Below are positions 26,087-34,876 of a stretch of 64,000 nt of DNA, piece after piece. How positions within the stretch are numbered: position 1 is the first letter of the stretch; each line of letters begins with the position of its first letter. This DNA comes from Candidatus Obscuribacterales bacterium (GTDB lineage: Bacteria > Cyanobacteriota > Vampirovibrionia > Obscuribacterales > Obscuribacteraceae). Location of the stretch: positions 40,430-104,429 of the forward strand of contig JAIEQI010000024.1 in NCBI GenBank assembly GCA_019747875.1, written 5' to 3'. A program made the position numbers and the translations under genes. The notes under the pieces are model-generated. The model worked only from the letters and a program-made list of their open reading frames with translations, ran no database searches and was not told where the DNA came from.

Positions 26087-29000
26087 TTGAAAGTACTATA
26101 CCGAGGATTGATTCTGGCAACGCTACCTTTGTTGGTCGAGGTAATTTTTATTGCCGCGATCTCTGGTGCCCTGATTCACGCGGAAAAAGAACGTGCGATT
26201 GAGCGCATCATCCGACACCAGACCTCGCTTAGCTCTCACATTTTCGGACAGTCCGCGATGCTGCCCTTCATATTGACCATCGGACTTTACACGCGCTCGG
26301 AAAAATATATAGACCTCTTCGACAGAGTTTTGGCTGACGTTGATCAAACTGTTGCGGAAAACGAGAAATATTACCATGAACATGAAGATATTTTCCCTCC
26401 AGCAGAAGCAGCGAAAGTCAAGAAAGTCATGTATGACTTCATGCAGGTACTACGAGAAGGACGCCGGCTAGCTGGCGAAAGCTTGGGAGCGGATTTTGAT
26501 GAGTCCATAAAGACATTGACTCTGCAATTCAACCGCGCTCAGGACATAGTTGCCTACGACATGGTGCGCTGGTCCCAAGACGCCGACGAAGCAACGCTGG
26601 CGTTACAGGAGAATTTGCAAAGAACGATAGCCCTGGAATATGGAGTTCTGGTAGCAGGGATACTTCTCAATATTGCGGTCGCGATAGGACTTTGGATCTT
26701 TTTCAAACGTGGTTTCCTGGACCGCCTGGGAGTGATCGCAAAGAATACTGAGGCGATCACAGGGAAGGGGTGGCTGATCCCAGAGATGGGCGGAAATGAT
26801 GAAATTGGTCAACTAGATCATGCCTTCCACCAAATGTCTAGAAAGCTACTGAAGGCATCTGAAGTAGAAAAATCTCTTTTCAACAACGCTAGTGATGTGA
26901 TTGCTGTCCTTGACGAAAACAACAAGTTCTTGCGTATTAACCCTGCTGGTGAGCGCACTTGGGGTTATCCGATCGAGCGCCTGAACCTAACAAATATAGA
27001 ACAATTGATTGTTCCGTCCGAGAAGCCGATCTTTGCAGAGAATCTAGCTAATACAAAAAACAACGAAACACCAAGTACTTTTGAGGCCGGCATTATCACG
27101 AAAAACGGCAATGTAATAGATGGTCTCTGGTCGATGTATTGGTCTGCCGAAGCAAGAAACCTGTTCTTCATTTTCCACGACATAACTGAGCAGAAAACAA
27201 TTGAGCAAGAGCGAAAGAACTTCCTCTCAGTAATTAGCCAGGACCTTCAGAAGCCGTTGCTTCACATCGCAAAGACAGTGCAGGATTTGACTAGTGGTGT
27301 CTTAGCAGGGTTGCCTGCACCATCCATCGAAAAGCTTTCTATGGCCGACCGCAATCTGAAACGACTCAACACACTGGTCAGAGATCTGATTCAGGTGACG
27401 GAGATGGAATCCGGCAAGTTGGAGCTGAATCAGAAAAGCATCTCAGCGGCAGAGTTAAACGAACGCGCGTTGCACGAGATTCAAGTTCTAGCGGACAAGA
27501 AAAAATTGCAATTGCAAGATCTTTCTTGTGCTAAAACAGTTCCGGTATATGCAGATGAAGACAAGATGTTGCAGGTGCTGGTGAACTTGCTGTCCAACGC
27601 CGTCAAGTTCACGGAAGCCAACGGCAAGATTCTCATTACTGCGCAGCCAATTGATAGTGGTTGGGTCAGATTCGCAGTTCAAGATTCCGGGAGGGGCATT
27701 CCGGAGTCACAGAAGGATGCTGTGTTTAAGAAGTTCCAGCAGGTAGAGACTTCAGACGCGAAACGCAAAGCTGGAACAGGTTTAGGATTGCCGATCTGCA
27801 AACAGTTGGTTGAAGAGCACGGAGGGCAGATTGGTGTCGAGAGTGAGGAGGGAAAGGGAAGCACATTCTGGTTCACACTGCCTTCCAGCAAAGCAATTTT
27901 CGAGCAGACGAAGATAAAGCAAAATGATGAAGACGCAGAATTATTCAAACGACCCAGTCGAACAACTCGGCTGAAACTGAAAAAAGTTGACAGCTCCAAA
28001 AGTCTCGATAATGTCCCAAAGAAACGCGAGGCAGGCTTATCCTTAGTCACACAGGGCTGGATTCTTATCGGATTGCCACTCGTATTTGAATTGCTTTTGA
28101 CCGCAGGTCTGACCAAAACCCTACTAGAGGTCCAGGCGCAACGAAGCACTGAAGTTCAAATGCGAAATATCGCCTTTACCGCAACCGCGTCTATGAGAAT
28201 CTTACTTGAGTACTCATCGACCTGGATCCACACAGAACGCGATCGAGGCAAGACATACGACGACGAGGATTACCGCAGGCGCTGGGAAGAAGCTCTGCAG
28301 AAGCTAAATAGAATGATAAGTGGGGAACCGCGGTTCCAAGCACCGATGGATAAGATCCAGCGATCGGCTGACCGCCTTGTTGGTTTTCAACGAACAAAAG
28401 GTACCGAAAAGACTCTAGAGGCCGTCGCTGGAACTTTGACGATGATCAAGAATCTCAATGTGATTATCGAAACAGCAGAAGACAAAGAGAATGTTGATCC
28501 CAAAATTGAGAAACGAGCTAGAGCGGATCAAAACCGAATGCTGCTATTGGGGCTGGGCGCCAATCTGGCAGCTTCACTCGCACTGAGTATATATTTCGCA
28601 TTCGGTGTAACAAAACGACTGATAGTGATGTCCGACAACGCTCGACGCCTGGCGAATGAAGAGCAATTGAATGACCCTGTAGGCGGAGGCGACGAGATTT
28701 CCAATCTAGATAGCTCTTTTCATGATGCTGCAGAAATGTTACTGGACACAAGAAAACGCGAACGCGCGGTCTTCGATAACTCAAAAGACGTACTCTGCAT
28801 CGTTGGGCGAGACGGCCAGTTCACCAATCTGAACCCGGCAGCAGAAAACAACTGGGGATTCAAACGCGTTGATCTCCTCAAGCGCGGCATATCATCAATA
28901 GTTCACCCAGAGGATTTGCCCCGACTAAATGAACTGATTGGTGGATCCCCCAATGTGCCGGTCGACGAAACCATTGAAGCACGCATACTGACTAAGGACG

Positions 29001-29854
29001 GGACGACGCGCTGGACACTATGGGCAGTATCACGACCGAAGGGAAATCCAAGTTCGTTCTGCGTAGTTCGCGACAATACCGATAGAAAGCAGTTGGATCA
29101 ATTGCGAAAAGATTTCCTCGCAGTCGTAAGCCATGACCTGCGAACGCCGCTCACTGGAGTTTTGGGCATTGCAAATCTAATATCGGCGAATGCATTCGGA
29201 CCAGTAGCTGAACCGGCGAAGGGACAACTGAAGACAATCGAACGGCACTGCGATGCTTTACTTGAGTTAACCAACGATATTCTCGATCTAGAAAAGTTAG
29301 AAGCTGGGCAAATGAAGCTTGCTCGGCGCCCGATGGAAGTCTCCGAATTGTTCACTAGTTTGCAGAAAATGGCAAACGATAATAATATTCCACTGCAAAT
29401 GAAGGTGACAGGTGAGCAGAACGCACAAGCGTTGAACTGTGATGCTGACAGACTTACGCAAGCGATTGCCAATCTGGTGAGGTATCTCGCATTTCGAGTT
29501 GCCTCGAACCCTCAAGCGTCCGGCAGCGTATCACCTGGGTCAAACCAGACCATGCCGTTTGAAAAGCGCAATGCAATTAGGGTTCTGGCTAACTACCTGA
29601 AGCCGGGAATTGAATTTCGTGTATTTGACAACGCGGGTGAAATCCCTGAGAGTATTCGCGCAAGCCTTTTTGAAAGAACGAAAGACAACGCGCTAAAAGA
29701 GCAATTTCACAATGAAATGTTTCGCGCGGAGCTTTCGATGCCACTTGCAGCAAAAATCATCACATCCCACGGCGGCACGGTACAAATCGAATCAGGCAAC
29801 AACTCCAACTGCTTCGTAGTCCGCATCCCATACGTCGAACGAAGATCGAGCTAA
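26087..29854 (+). CDS. Double sensor histidine kinase with complementary degenerate halves
   Basis: A 1255-residue protein made of two complete sensor-kinase units. Unit 1: TM (about 5-28), periplasmic helices, TM (about 185-205), HAMP, PAS (about 262-370), HisKA and HATPase. Its H-box reads VISQDLQKPLL, with Gln 385 in place of the phospho-acceptor His, while its ATPase keeps the N box (NLLSNAVKF), DSGRG and GTGLGL. Unit 2: TM (about 655-680), TM (about 815-835), HAMP, PAS, HisKA with an intact VVSHDLRTPLTG (His 1016), then an ATPase that has lost the N-box Asn (NLVRYLAFRV) and the G boxes (DNAGEIPE). No receiver domain is present. It lies 24 bases after ddl, in the cell-wall operon. Confidence 0.9.
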   Translation: MKVLYRGLILATLPLLVEVIFIAAISGALIHAEKERAIERIIRHQTSLSSHIFGQSAMLPFILTIGLYTRSEKYIDLFDRVLADVDQTVAENEKYYHEHEDIFPPAEAAKVKKVMYDFMQVLREGRRLAGESLGADFDESIKTLTLQFNRAQDIVAYDMVRWSQDADEATLALQENLQRTIALEYGVLVAGILLNIAVAIGLWIFFKRGFLDRLGVIAKNTEAITGKGWLIPEMGGNDEIGQLDHAFHQMSRKLLKASEVEKSLFNNASDVIAVLDENNKFLRINPAGERTWGYPIERLNLTNIEQLIVPSEKPIFAENLANTKNNETPSTFEAGIITKNGNVIDGLWSMYWSAEARNLFFIFHDITEQKTIEQERKNFLSVISQDLQKPLLHIAKTVQDLTSGVLAGLPAPSIEKLSMADRNLKRLNTLVRDLIQVTEMESGKLELNQKSISAAELNERALHEIQVLADKKKLQLQDLSCAKTVPVYADEDKMLQVLVNLLSNAVKFTEANGKILITAQPIDSGWVRFAVQDSGRGIPESQKDAVFKKFQQVETSDAKRKAGTGLGLPICKQLVEEHGGQIGVESEEGKGSTFWFTLPSSKAIFEQTKIKQNDEDAELFKRPSRTTRLKLKKVDSSKSLDNVPKKREAGLSLVTQGWILIGLPLVFELLLTAGLTKTLLEVQAQRSTEVQMRNIAFTATASMRILLEYSSTWIHTERDRGKTYDDEDYRRRWEEALQKLNRMISGEPRFQAPMDKIQRSADRLVGFQRTKGTEKTLEAVAGTLTMIKNLNVIIETAEDKENVDPKIEKRARADQNRMLLLGLGANLAASLALSIYFAFGVTKRLIVMSDNARRLANEEQLNDPVGGGDEISNLDSSFHDAAEMLLDTRKRERAVFDNSKDVLCIVGRDGQFTNLNPAAENNWGFKRVDLLKRGISSIVHPEDLPRLNELIGGSPNVPVDETIEARILTKDGTTRWTLWAVSRPKGNPSSFCVVRDNTDRKQLDQLRKDFLAVVSHDLRTPLTGVLGIANLISANAFGPVAEPAKGQLKTIERHCDALLELTNDILDLEKLEAGQMKLARRPMEVSELFTSLQKMANDNNIPLQMKVTGEQNAQALNCDADRLTQAIANLVRYLAFRVASNPQASGSVSPGSNQTMPFEKRNAIRVLANYLKPGIEFRVFDNAGEIPESIRASLFERTKDNALKEQFHNEMFRAELSMPLAAKIITSHGGTVQIESGNNSNCFVVRIPYVERRSS

Positions 29855-29983
29855 CGCATCAATACGTAGAACGTGTAGGGGCGACGCCATGATTCGCCCG
29901 TCAACACAGATTCCGATTCTTTATTTTCCGGGCAACAGATGGATGGCAGCGCCTCTCTGCGGTGCTATTTGTATGATAGTTGA

Positions 29984-30012
29984 GTATGGAGCGCGAAGCG
30001 CGTTGCAGCTAA
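29984..30012 (+). repeat. REP-like copy with the central palindrome deleted
   Basis: AGTATGGAGCGCGAAGCGCG then TTGCAGCT joins the two ends of the full repeat seen at 14429-14480 and lacks the GGACGTCCCG core. The ends meet at a shared GCGCG, which suggests deletion between short direct repeats. Confidence 0.7.
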
Positions 30013-30100
30013 GTTGCATTCTTTATCTATGCACAAGATACTAGCTTCATCGCTGCCATCCTGCATCATTACTTACTTGAGAATCAAGTCTACTTCTTCA

Positions 30101-30292
30101 TTAACGCGACCGCGTCATGATCATTGGTTTGAGAACCATGCAGAAGAAAAATATGCCGGAGAAAGCTACAACATCCAACTTAGGCGGGACCAACTTATTG
30201 TTGATGATGCCGATTGCTAGTAGAAGAACTGAAAACCAATACAGATAGGTGTCCAGGTTATTCACATGAGAAAGTAAACGCGATTTCATCAA
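30101..30292 (-). CDS. Possible small membrane protein
   Basis: Sixty-three residues with two hydrophobic segments (about 18-31 and 40-55) joined by a short polar turn, and a basic C-terminus. AAGG occurs about ten bases before the start. It has no recognised relatives and may be chance; the two well-formed helices in an otherwise empty region are the only support. Confidence 0.3.
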   Translation of the reverse strand: MMKSRLLSHVNNLDTYLYWFSVLLLAIGIINNKLVPPKLDVVAFSGIFFFCMVLKPMIMTRSR

Positions 30293-30635
30293 CTATATAC
30301 CTTGCTTCGCCGCCAAGCGCCAATGAAATAAGTATGCATGACAATGGATCGCACCGCAAGTAAATTACTGCGTGATTTCCACACGGAGTTCAACTGACAT
30401 ATTTGTGACAAAATTTTGGCATGGACTAAGATTGGCTTACCATGCGCCTTGTCATGGGTCCTATAACAAGTGCTCCAGCCAAAAAATATGGGAATTTTCA
30501 CGACACTCTAAAACAGTCTGCCAAATTTCTGCCAAATTCTTGAGAGAAATCTGCCAAAAGCAGGGCAAACGTGAGCTCATCGTGAGGCTGTTCATCAGGG
30601 TCCGGGAGATTCCCGGGAACAATGTGAGATATTTC

Positions 30636-31670
30636 TCAGCGACGCCCCGTAATGTTGTCAACCCACTCTTTGAATCTAGCAAACAGTCCGGCAACGCCAC
30701 CAGATTCAGTATCATCTATTTCGTCATCTTCGCGATCAGTTCTGCGCTTTTCTCGATTAGAGGATCCACGTGGATTTCGCATGGTCCTGAGCCGCGCTTC
30801 AGCCAATAAGTCTTCCCGTCTCTCTCTCGTCACTTCTTCAATCTCGTCTTCGATACCCAGATCAGGTATTTCGAAATCAGGATGCATTATTTGATATATC
30901 TGAAAGAGCTCATACTGCACAGCTCGCGCCGACGGCGGACGCTCATCCTTATCATGCGCAGTCAATTGAAAAATCAGCGCGTCGAGTTGCGGCATTACAC
31001 CCGAATTAAGGCTAGCTGGGCGGCATGGTGTAAGAGGCTTTGGTCTGACGCCGGTAAGTAGATGGTGCATGGTGGCACCGAGCGAATAAAGATCACCCCG
31101 TGGCTCCGGCTTTCCGAAGTACTGCTCCGGAGGCGAATATCCCGAAGTTACTACGCGGGTTGCTGGTCCCTTCGGCTCGAAGTCTCTGGCAATTCCAAAA
31201 TCAATGAACACTACAAGCCCATCAGGGCGAAGCATCAAGTTGCTGGGTTTCAAATCGCGATAAATTATCGGAGGCTCTGCGCTGTGTAGATATTCCAAAA
31301 CATCGCAGCACTGCAAGCCGATTCGCACAACCGTCTCGGAGTCTAGCGGACCCTCCTTATTCATCACTCCTTCGAGATTGCTTCCTGGAATGTATTCCAT
31401 AACGACGTAGAGACCTTCGACGGAGTAATGATCATCAAGAAACTTGACAATTCCTCGATGATTCAATTTTCTCAGCAGGTCAGCTTCGCGCTGACAGACT
31501 TTGATCATCTCAGCCTGCGAAGCGAGATCCTTGTATTCGTACTTAATCTGCTTGATCACGCAGGGCGCATTGCCGTTGCGCTTGTCCTCTGCCAGATAGA
31601 CAGAGCCCATTCCGCCCTCTCCGATGGGCTGAAGCCAGTTATAGTTATCGAGCCAGGAAGATTCACTCAT
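30636..31670 (-). CDS. Soluble eukaryote-like Ser/Thr protein kinase
   Basis: About 344 residues. Kinase motifs: QPIGEGGMGSVYLAED, VIKQIK, IIYRDLKPSNLML (Tyr for the HRD His), VFIDFGIARDF and TSGYSPPEQYFGKPEPRGDLYSLG. The kinase domain is followed by a highly charged, disordered tail (about 285-344) with no membrane helix, so this kinase is cytoplasmic, unlike the one at 13086. The frame is open 12 codons upstream (GTG 31706); neither start has a convincing Shine-Dalgarno sequence. It diverges from ssb across about 240 bases. Its tail, rich in Arg, Ser, Asp and Glu, could be a phosphorylation or docking segment. Confidence 0.85.
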   Translation of the reverse strand: MSESSWLDNYNWLQPIGEGGMGSVYLAEDKRNGNAPCVIKQIKYEYKDLASQAEMIKVCQREADLLRKLNHRGIVKFLDDHYSVEGLYVVMEYIPGSNLEGVMNKEGPLDSETVVRIGLQCCDVLEYLHSAEPPIIYRDLKPSNLMLRPDGLVVFIDFGIARDFEPKGPATRVVTSGYSPPEQYFGKPEPRGDLYSLGATMHHLLTGVRPKPLTPCRPASLNSGVMPQLDALIFQLTAHDKDERPPSARAVQYELFQIYQIMHPDFEIPDLGIEDEIEEVTRERREDLLAEARLRTMRNPRGSSNREKRRTDREDDEIDDTESGGVAGLFARFKEWVDNITGRR

Positions 31671-31797
31671 AGACTGAACTAGAAGGTATGCGGCATCTGC
31701 CACCACAGTTATTTACCACCAAATGCGCATAGTCCCACTTAACGGAAACGTGTAGTTTCAAAGAAGAAAATTCAACTTTTCAAGCGGAAAATTTTGA

Positions 31798-31826
31798 TTG
31801 ACATACATTCGTATGGTTGCTATTCT
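31798..31826 (+). promoter_or_regulatory. Strong sigma70-type promoter for ssb
   Basis: TTGACA (31798-31803), a 17-base spacer and TATTCT (31821-31826). The -35 box is perfect and the spacing ideal, with about 80 bases of leader before the ssb start. Confidence 0.75.
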
Positions 31827-31910
31827 CAATTCATCTCCCCAACGAAATAAAAGTCTCAAAAAGCCCGGGCGGCAGCGCTTCCCGACGGCTCACTGATGGA
31901 GGAAGTGACT

Positions 31911-32525
31911 ATGAGTATGGCTAATGTAACTATCGTTGGGAATTTGGCAAAGGCGCCACAACTTCGTACATTTCAGTCAGGGCGTGTCAAAGCAGACCTT
32001 ATCCTTGCCGTGAATTCCCCTTATTCATTCAAGTCTGAAAACGCAGCAGAAACAGTTGATTTCTACCGAGTCGAACTGTGGGGTGTCATGGCGGAAAACG
32101 CAGTCAGATATTTGCGCACAGGCAATCAAATTGGAGCCAGCGGACGGCTAATTTTGGACCATTGGATTGATCAAAGTGGACAAGCACGAACGACACCAGT
32201 GATCGCGGCGACCCAGATAACTTATCCTCCGAAAGGCAGCAGAAATAATGAATATCGCAGATCGGAAAGTACGCAAAACACAGGTCAAAGCACGCCAGCC
32301 GCAATCCTCGCTGCAGTTACTCCAGTTGATCTGCCGCCTGCAGAGGAAGCCGAACCGGTGGCTTCGCCTTCGACTCCAATCACAGACTATGCAGAACTTG
32401 GCGAAGGCTTCGTAGATGAAGACGCTGCTGCCGACAGCCTCTTAGCCGGCGCGCGCACTGTCAGTGTAGCTGAACCTCGCGCGCATTATCGTCCAAGAAC
32501 TCGCGCCGCACTGCGGCGGTGCTAG
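31911..32525 (+). CDS. ssb: Single-stranded DNA-binding protein
   Basis: A 204-residue protein with one OB fold (about 1-110): MANVTIVGNLAKAPQLRTF, VDFYRVELWGVMAENAVRYL, and the GNQIGASGRL strand. The C-terminal 90 residues are Pro/Ala/Glu-rich. Unusually, the protein ends in RTRAALRRC rather than the acidic DDDIPF-type tip that recruits replication and repair partners; the acidic stretch GEGFVDEDAAAD lies about 35 residues from the end. It may therefore be a second, specialised SSB. The chosen ATG has GGAGG eight bases upstream; the frame extends five codons further back. Confidence 0.88.
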   Translation: MSMANVTIVGNLAKAPQLRTFQSGRVKADLILAVNSPYSFKSENAAETVDFYRVELWGVMAENAVRYLRTGNQIGASGRLILDHWIDQSGQARTTPVIAATQITYPPKGSRNNEYRRSESTQNTGQSTPAAILAAVTPVDLPPAEEAEPVASPSTPITDYAELGEGFVDEDAAADSLLAGARTVSVAEPRAHYRPRTRAALRRC

Positions 32526-32677
32526 CAAATTGATTTTTCGTTCCTATCACACACAACACACTGATACACAACAACTAGTTTTCATTACTTCTCAGGCTTC
32601 GTGCCAATGAGAAATACGGTAACGTGCCACCGTCACCAAAACAATTGCTCACCCTCAAAAGAAAGGAGTACATCTCA

Positions 32678-32749
32678 ATGAGAACAGAACTAGGAAGGAG
32701 AACGCAGACTCAAAGAGAATCAGAATCCGCATCGGCACGTCCGCCATAG
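32678..32749 (+). CDS. Possible 23-residue peptide
   Basis: A start ATG with AAAGGAG nine bases upstream opens a 23-codon frame ending in TAG. The peptide is basic and Arg/Ser/Glu-rich (MRTELGRRTQTQRESES...). The strong ribosome binding site is the main support. It could be a leader peptide for the structured element that follows 100 bases later. Confidence 0.3.
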   Translation: MRTELGRRTQTQRESESASARPP

Positions 32750-32854
32750 CGTTGTGACCAAAAATTAGCCGTCCCTATTGAGACACACCAATATTCTTTG
32801 GTGCCTAGTTCTCTAGCGGACGTCGACAACAAGTTTTTCTCCACCGCGCCATAT

Positions 32855-32981
32855 AGGAGAAACAGGCCTCAAGGCCGGACTCAAAATGGTTCAAAACTGT
32901 TGCTCATCCCCGCGAGCTAAACCCAAGCAGTTATTTTGCAGGCGAACCATTTTCGAGCCCGTCCTAAGGCCTGTTTTTCCT
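32855..32981. repeat. Long imperfect inverted repeat (structured RNA or DNA element)
   Basis: The left arm 32855-32892 (AGGAGAAACAGGCCT...AAAATGGTTC) and the right arm 32944-32981 (GAACCATTTTCGAGC...AGGCCTGTTTTTCCTT) are reverse complements with a few mismatches, about 38 bp, around a 51-base loop. Part of the loop (AACTG...CAGTT) could pair again. It may be a terminator, a small RNA or a MITE-like element. Confidence 0.75.
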
Positions 32982-33272
32982 TCTCTATATTGTTATACGG
33001 ATGAGGAGAAATCTTTGGCGACACAGAAACCTTGTACTTCGAGAGCTGGTCAATGCCACAACTGGATTCGAGGAACTATCTGCACCAGATGCGAATTCGA
33101 AGAGTTTGCATCGCATGCTTTCCGAACGAAGAAATCCAAGCACTAACAATGTAGCCGCAATAATCTCGACCATCAGCAAGAACCTGAACATACAGATAGC
33201 GACTAATATCGTTGTACAGAAGAATAGAAAGCGGGACTAGTCTGTTCTTCAACGAAATTAGTGTAAGTCAGT

Positions 33273-34574
33273 CTAGTTACCTGGTCGGCTGCGGTTGTCT
33301 TTCAAACTATCCGCATTCTTTCCGGGAAGTCTTATGAAGATTTCGTGCTGAAGAATTCCACTGCCGAGCTCACTTGCAGTATCCAGGAACTTCGAAAGTA
33401 CACCGATCTGGGCGCTTTTTCTGTATCCGAGGAACCAATCAGTAGTTGCTTTAAGGCTATAGGTCGGAATCTTTAATTCGAGTCCTGTTGTGTTATTCGT
33501 TCCGCTCGGCTTGAATTGCCAATCGCCTTTCTGGCTTTGTTGCATCATGCTTCCGGACTCGGTTTGTACACTTCGAATCGCCCCTTTAGCATCGGTGGAG
33601 ATGCGCGGTGCATTCGCATCAGCAGCTCCGCTATATCGCGCGCTTCCTTCTAGATAAGTGGACGGATCTCTGCCCAATATGCTGCTCGGCCTGCTTGCAG
33701 CCTCCAACGGCGTGGTCAAGTAATCCGTATGTGGCTTGCTAGTGTGCACCACTTGTTGAAGTTCAAGATTTCGCTTCAAACCGAACATCGATGAGTTGCT
33801 CTTGAAGAACATGGCAGTACCATCGTTAGTCAAGACAACTACGGATCCATCACTCATGGAACCGATCTTCGAACCATCCGATAGTTCTCTCAGTTTTACT
33901 TTTCCAGCTGATAGATCAAAACTGGAAGCGACTCCATCTGACGTTTTGCCTGCAAATGAGTTTTTCACCACTCCATCGGCACCGGCTGTCGCCTTAGGCA
34001 CCATCGCCCCAAGTTCTTGAGCACTGACGGTTGTTTCTTTGAAGCCCTGCAGCCAGCTTCCAAGTTTAGTCGGCGCGACATATCGTTCCGTAAGCTTAGC
34101 ACCGGCGATACCACCAGCGATGCCCAGCCCATAATTCAAGGCAGCATCACCTAGATCATTACCTAGTTGCACCTTTTGCATTTTCAATGTATCAGGATTA
34201 TCCCAAACAGCAGCCATCGGCTGAGCAACTCTGGACGTCAAGTCCACTGCGGTAGCGCCGATAAATCCACGTGTCATCCAAGTAGTAGTAAATCGAACAG
34301 CACTGTTTGGATTTCTAGAAAGCAAAGTAAACGCCGAACCAAGAACAAGTCCTGCGCCAATCTCTAGTCCAGACCGCCATTTATGTTCCCACGCATCTTG
34401 CGCGCTCTTGAGAATACCATTGCCGATGTTTGATGGCACGCTGCCCAAGAGCTCGGCTTCTGCCCGAAGTTTATCTGCAACAGAATACTCCTGTTTCTTA
34501 GACGCTCTCAGATCTGATGAGAGCAAAAATTCAGCATGATGTGTCCCGAGTTCGTTCACCTCGAACCGCCCCAA
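33273..34574 (-). CDS. Unknown protein with glycine-rich hydrophobic segments
   Basis: A 433-residue protein. Residues 1-60 are polar, then come Gly/Ala-rich hydrophobic segments around 70-90 (GLEIGAGLVLGSAFTLLSR), 100-115 and 150-165 (LNYGLGIAGGIAGAKL). The C-terminal 250 residues are polar and beta-rich, with VSYFDL-type strands such as GVASSFDLSAGKVKLRELSDGSKIGSMSDGSVV split over short repeats. I recognise no family. The overall plan resembles the unknowns at 5069 and parts of the giant protein at 44412. The start is a TTG with a weak upstream site; a GTG five codons in is also possible. Confidence 0.55.
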   Translation of the reverse strand: MGRFEVNELGTHHAEFLLSSDLRASKKQEYSVADKLRAEAELLGSVPSNIGNGILKSAQDAWEHKWRSGLEIGAGLVLGSAFTLLSRNPNSAVRFTTTWMTRGFIGATAVDLTSRVAQPMAAVWDNPDTLKMQKVQLGNDLGDAALNYGLGIAGGIAGAKLTERYVAPTKLGSWLQGFKETTVSAQELGAMVPKATAGADGVVKNSFAGKTSDGVASSFDLSAGKVKLRELSDGSKIGSMSDGSVVVLTNDGTAMFFKSNSSMFGLKRNLELQQVVHTSKPHTDYLTTPLEAASRPSSILGRDPSTYLEGSARYSGAADANAPRISTDAKGAIRSVQTESGSMMQQSQKGDWQFKPSGTNNTTGLELKIPTYSLKATTDWFLGYRKSAQIGVLSKFLDTASELGSGILQHEIFIRLPGKNADSLKDNRSRPGN

Positions 34575-34635
34575 ATGCCCGTTTGTTCCCTGCCAAGTTC
34601 AATCTTATCGTCAATCAAGTATGACGCTGTGTCAC

Positions 34636-34660
34636 CCCGGTTTTCCCCACGAAAGCCGGG
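34636..34660. terminator. Stem-loop without T run
   Basis: CCCGGTTTTC (34636-34645) pairs with GAAAGCCGGG (34651-34660), ten pairs including one G-U, around the loop CCCAC. It lies between two minus-strand genes. Confidence 0.4.
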
Positions 34661-34821
34661 CCGAGCGGGTTAGTTCATATTAAGAAGAAGACAATGATGG
34701 TCAACTAGAGAAGCACCGATCTGAAAGTCAGCAGTCGAAAAAAACTTAAATGACTATCGCAAAGGTCAACAACGAGAGGGCGCTAGTCTTTATAGCAATT
34801 CTTGCATCTTAAATGGGCAGC

Positions 34822-34876
34822 GTATGGAGCGCGGTCGTCCAATCCAGCACGAACCACGTGCAACTATGTTCCATAC
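34822..34876. repeat. Diverged REP-like copy overlapping a gene end
   Basis: GTATGGA (34822-34828) and TCCATAC (34870-34876) bracket a decayed core with GCGCGG and CACGTGCA. The right end covers the first base of the stop codon of the TonB-like gene on the minus strand. Confidence 0.55.

Larger units (their letters stand above)
29855..30635. other. Intergenic region, 780 bp
   Basis: It holds GTAGGGGCG...CGCCC (29876-29901), a short inverted repeat, a shortened REP-like copy at 29984-30012, one possible small membrane-protein gene on the minus strand (30101-30292) and the CTAAG-ATTGG-CTTAC repeat at 30426. The rest shows no coding signal I trust. Confidence 0.6.
32526..33272. other. Intergenic region, 750 bp, downstream of ssb
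   Basis: It contains a possible 23-codon gene (32678-32749) and a long imperfect inverted repeat (32855-32981). Reading frames over 33001-33240 (plus) and 32985-33191 (minus, hydrophobic start FRFLLMVEIIAATLLVLGF) have no convincing ribosome binding site and are not called. Confidence 0.6.

Noticed and set aside
32855..32981. Integron attC site or retron msr-msd
   Set aside because: The inverted repeat lacks the GTTRRRY/RYYYAAC core pair, and there is no integron integrase or reverse transcriptase in the window.
32985..33240. Overlapping frames of 79 (+) and 68 (-) codons; the minus one starts with a hydrophobic stretch
   Set aside because: Neither has a ribosome binding site, and they occlude each other. 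The hydrophobic stretch alone is not enough.
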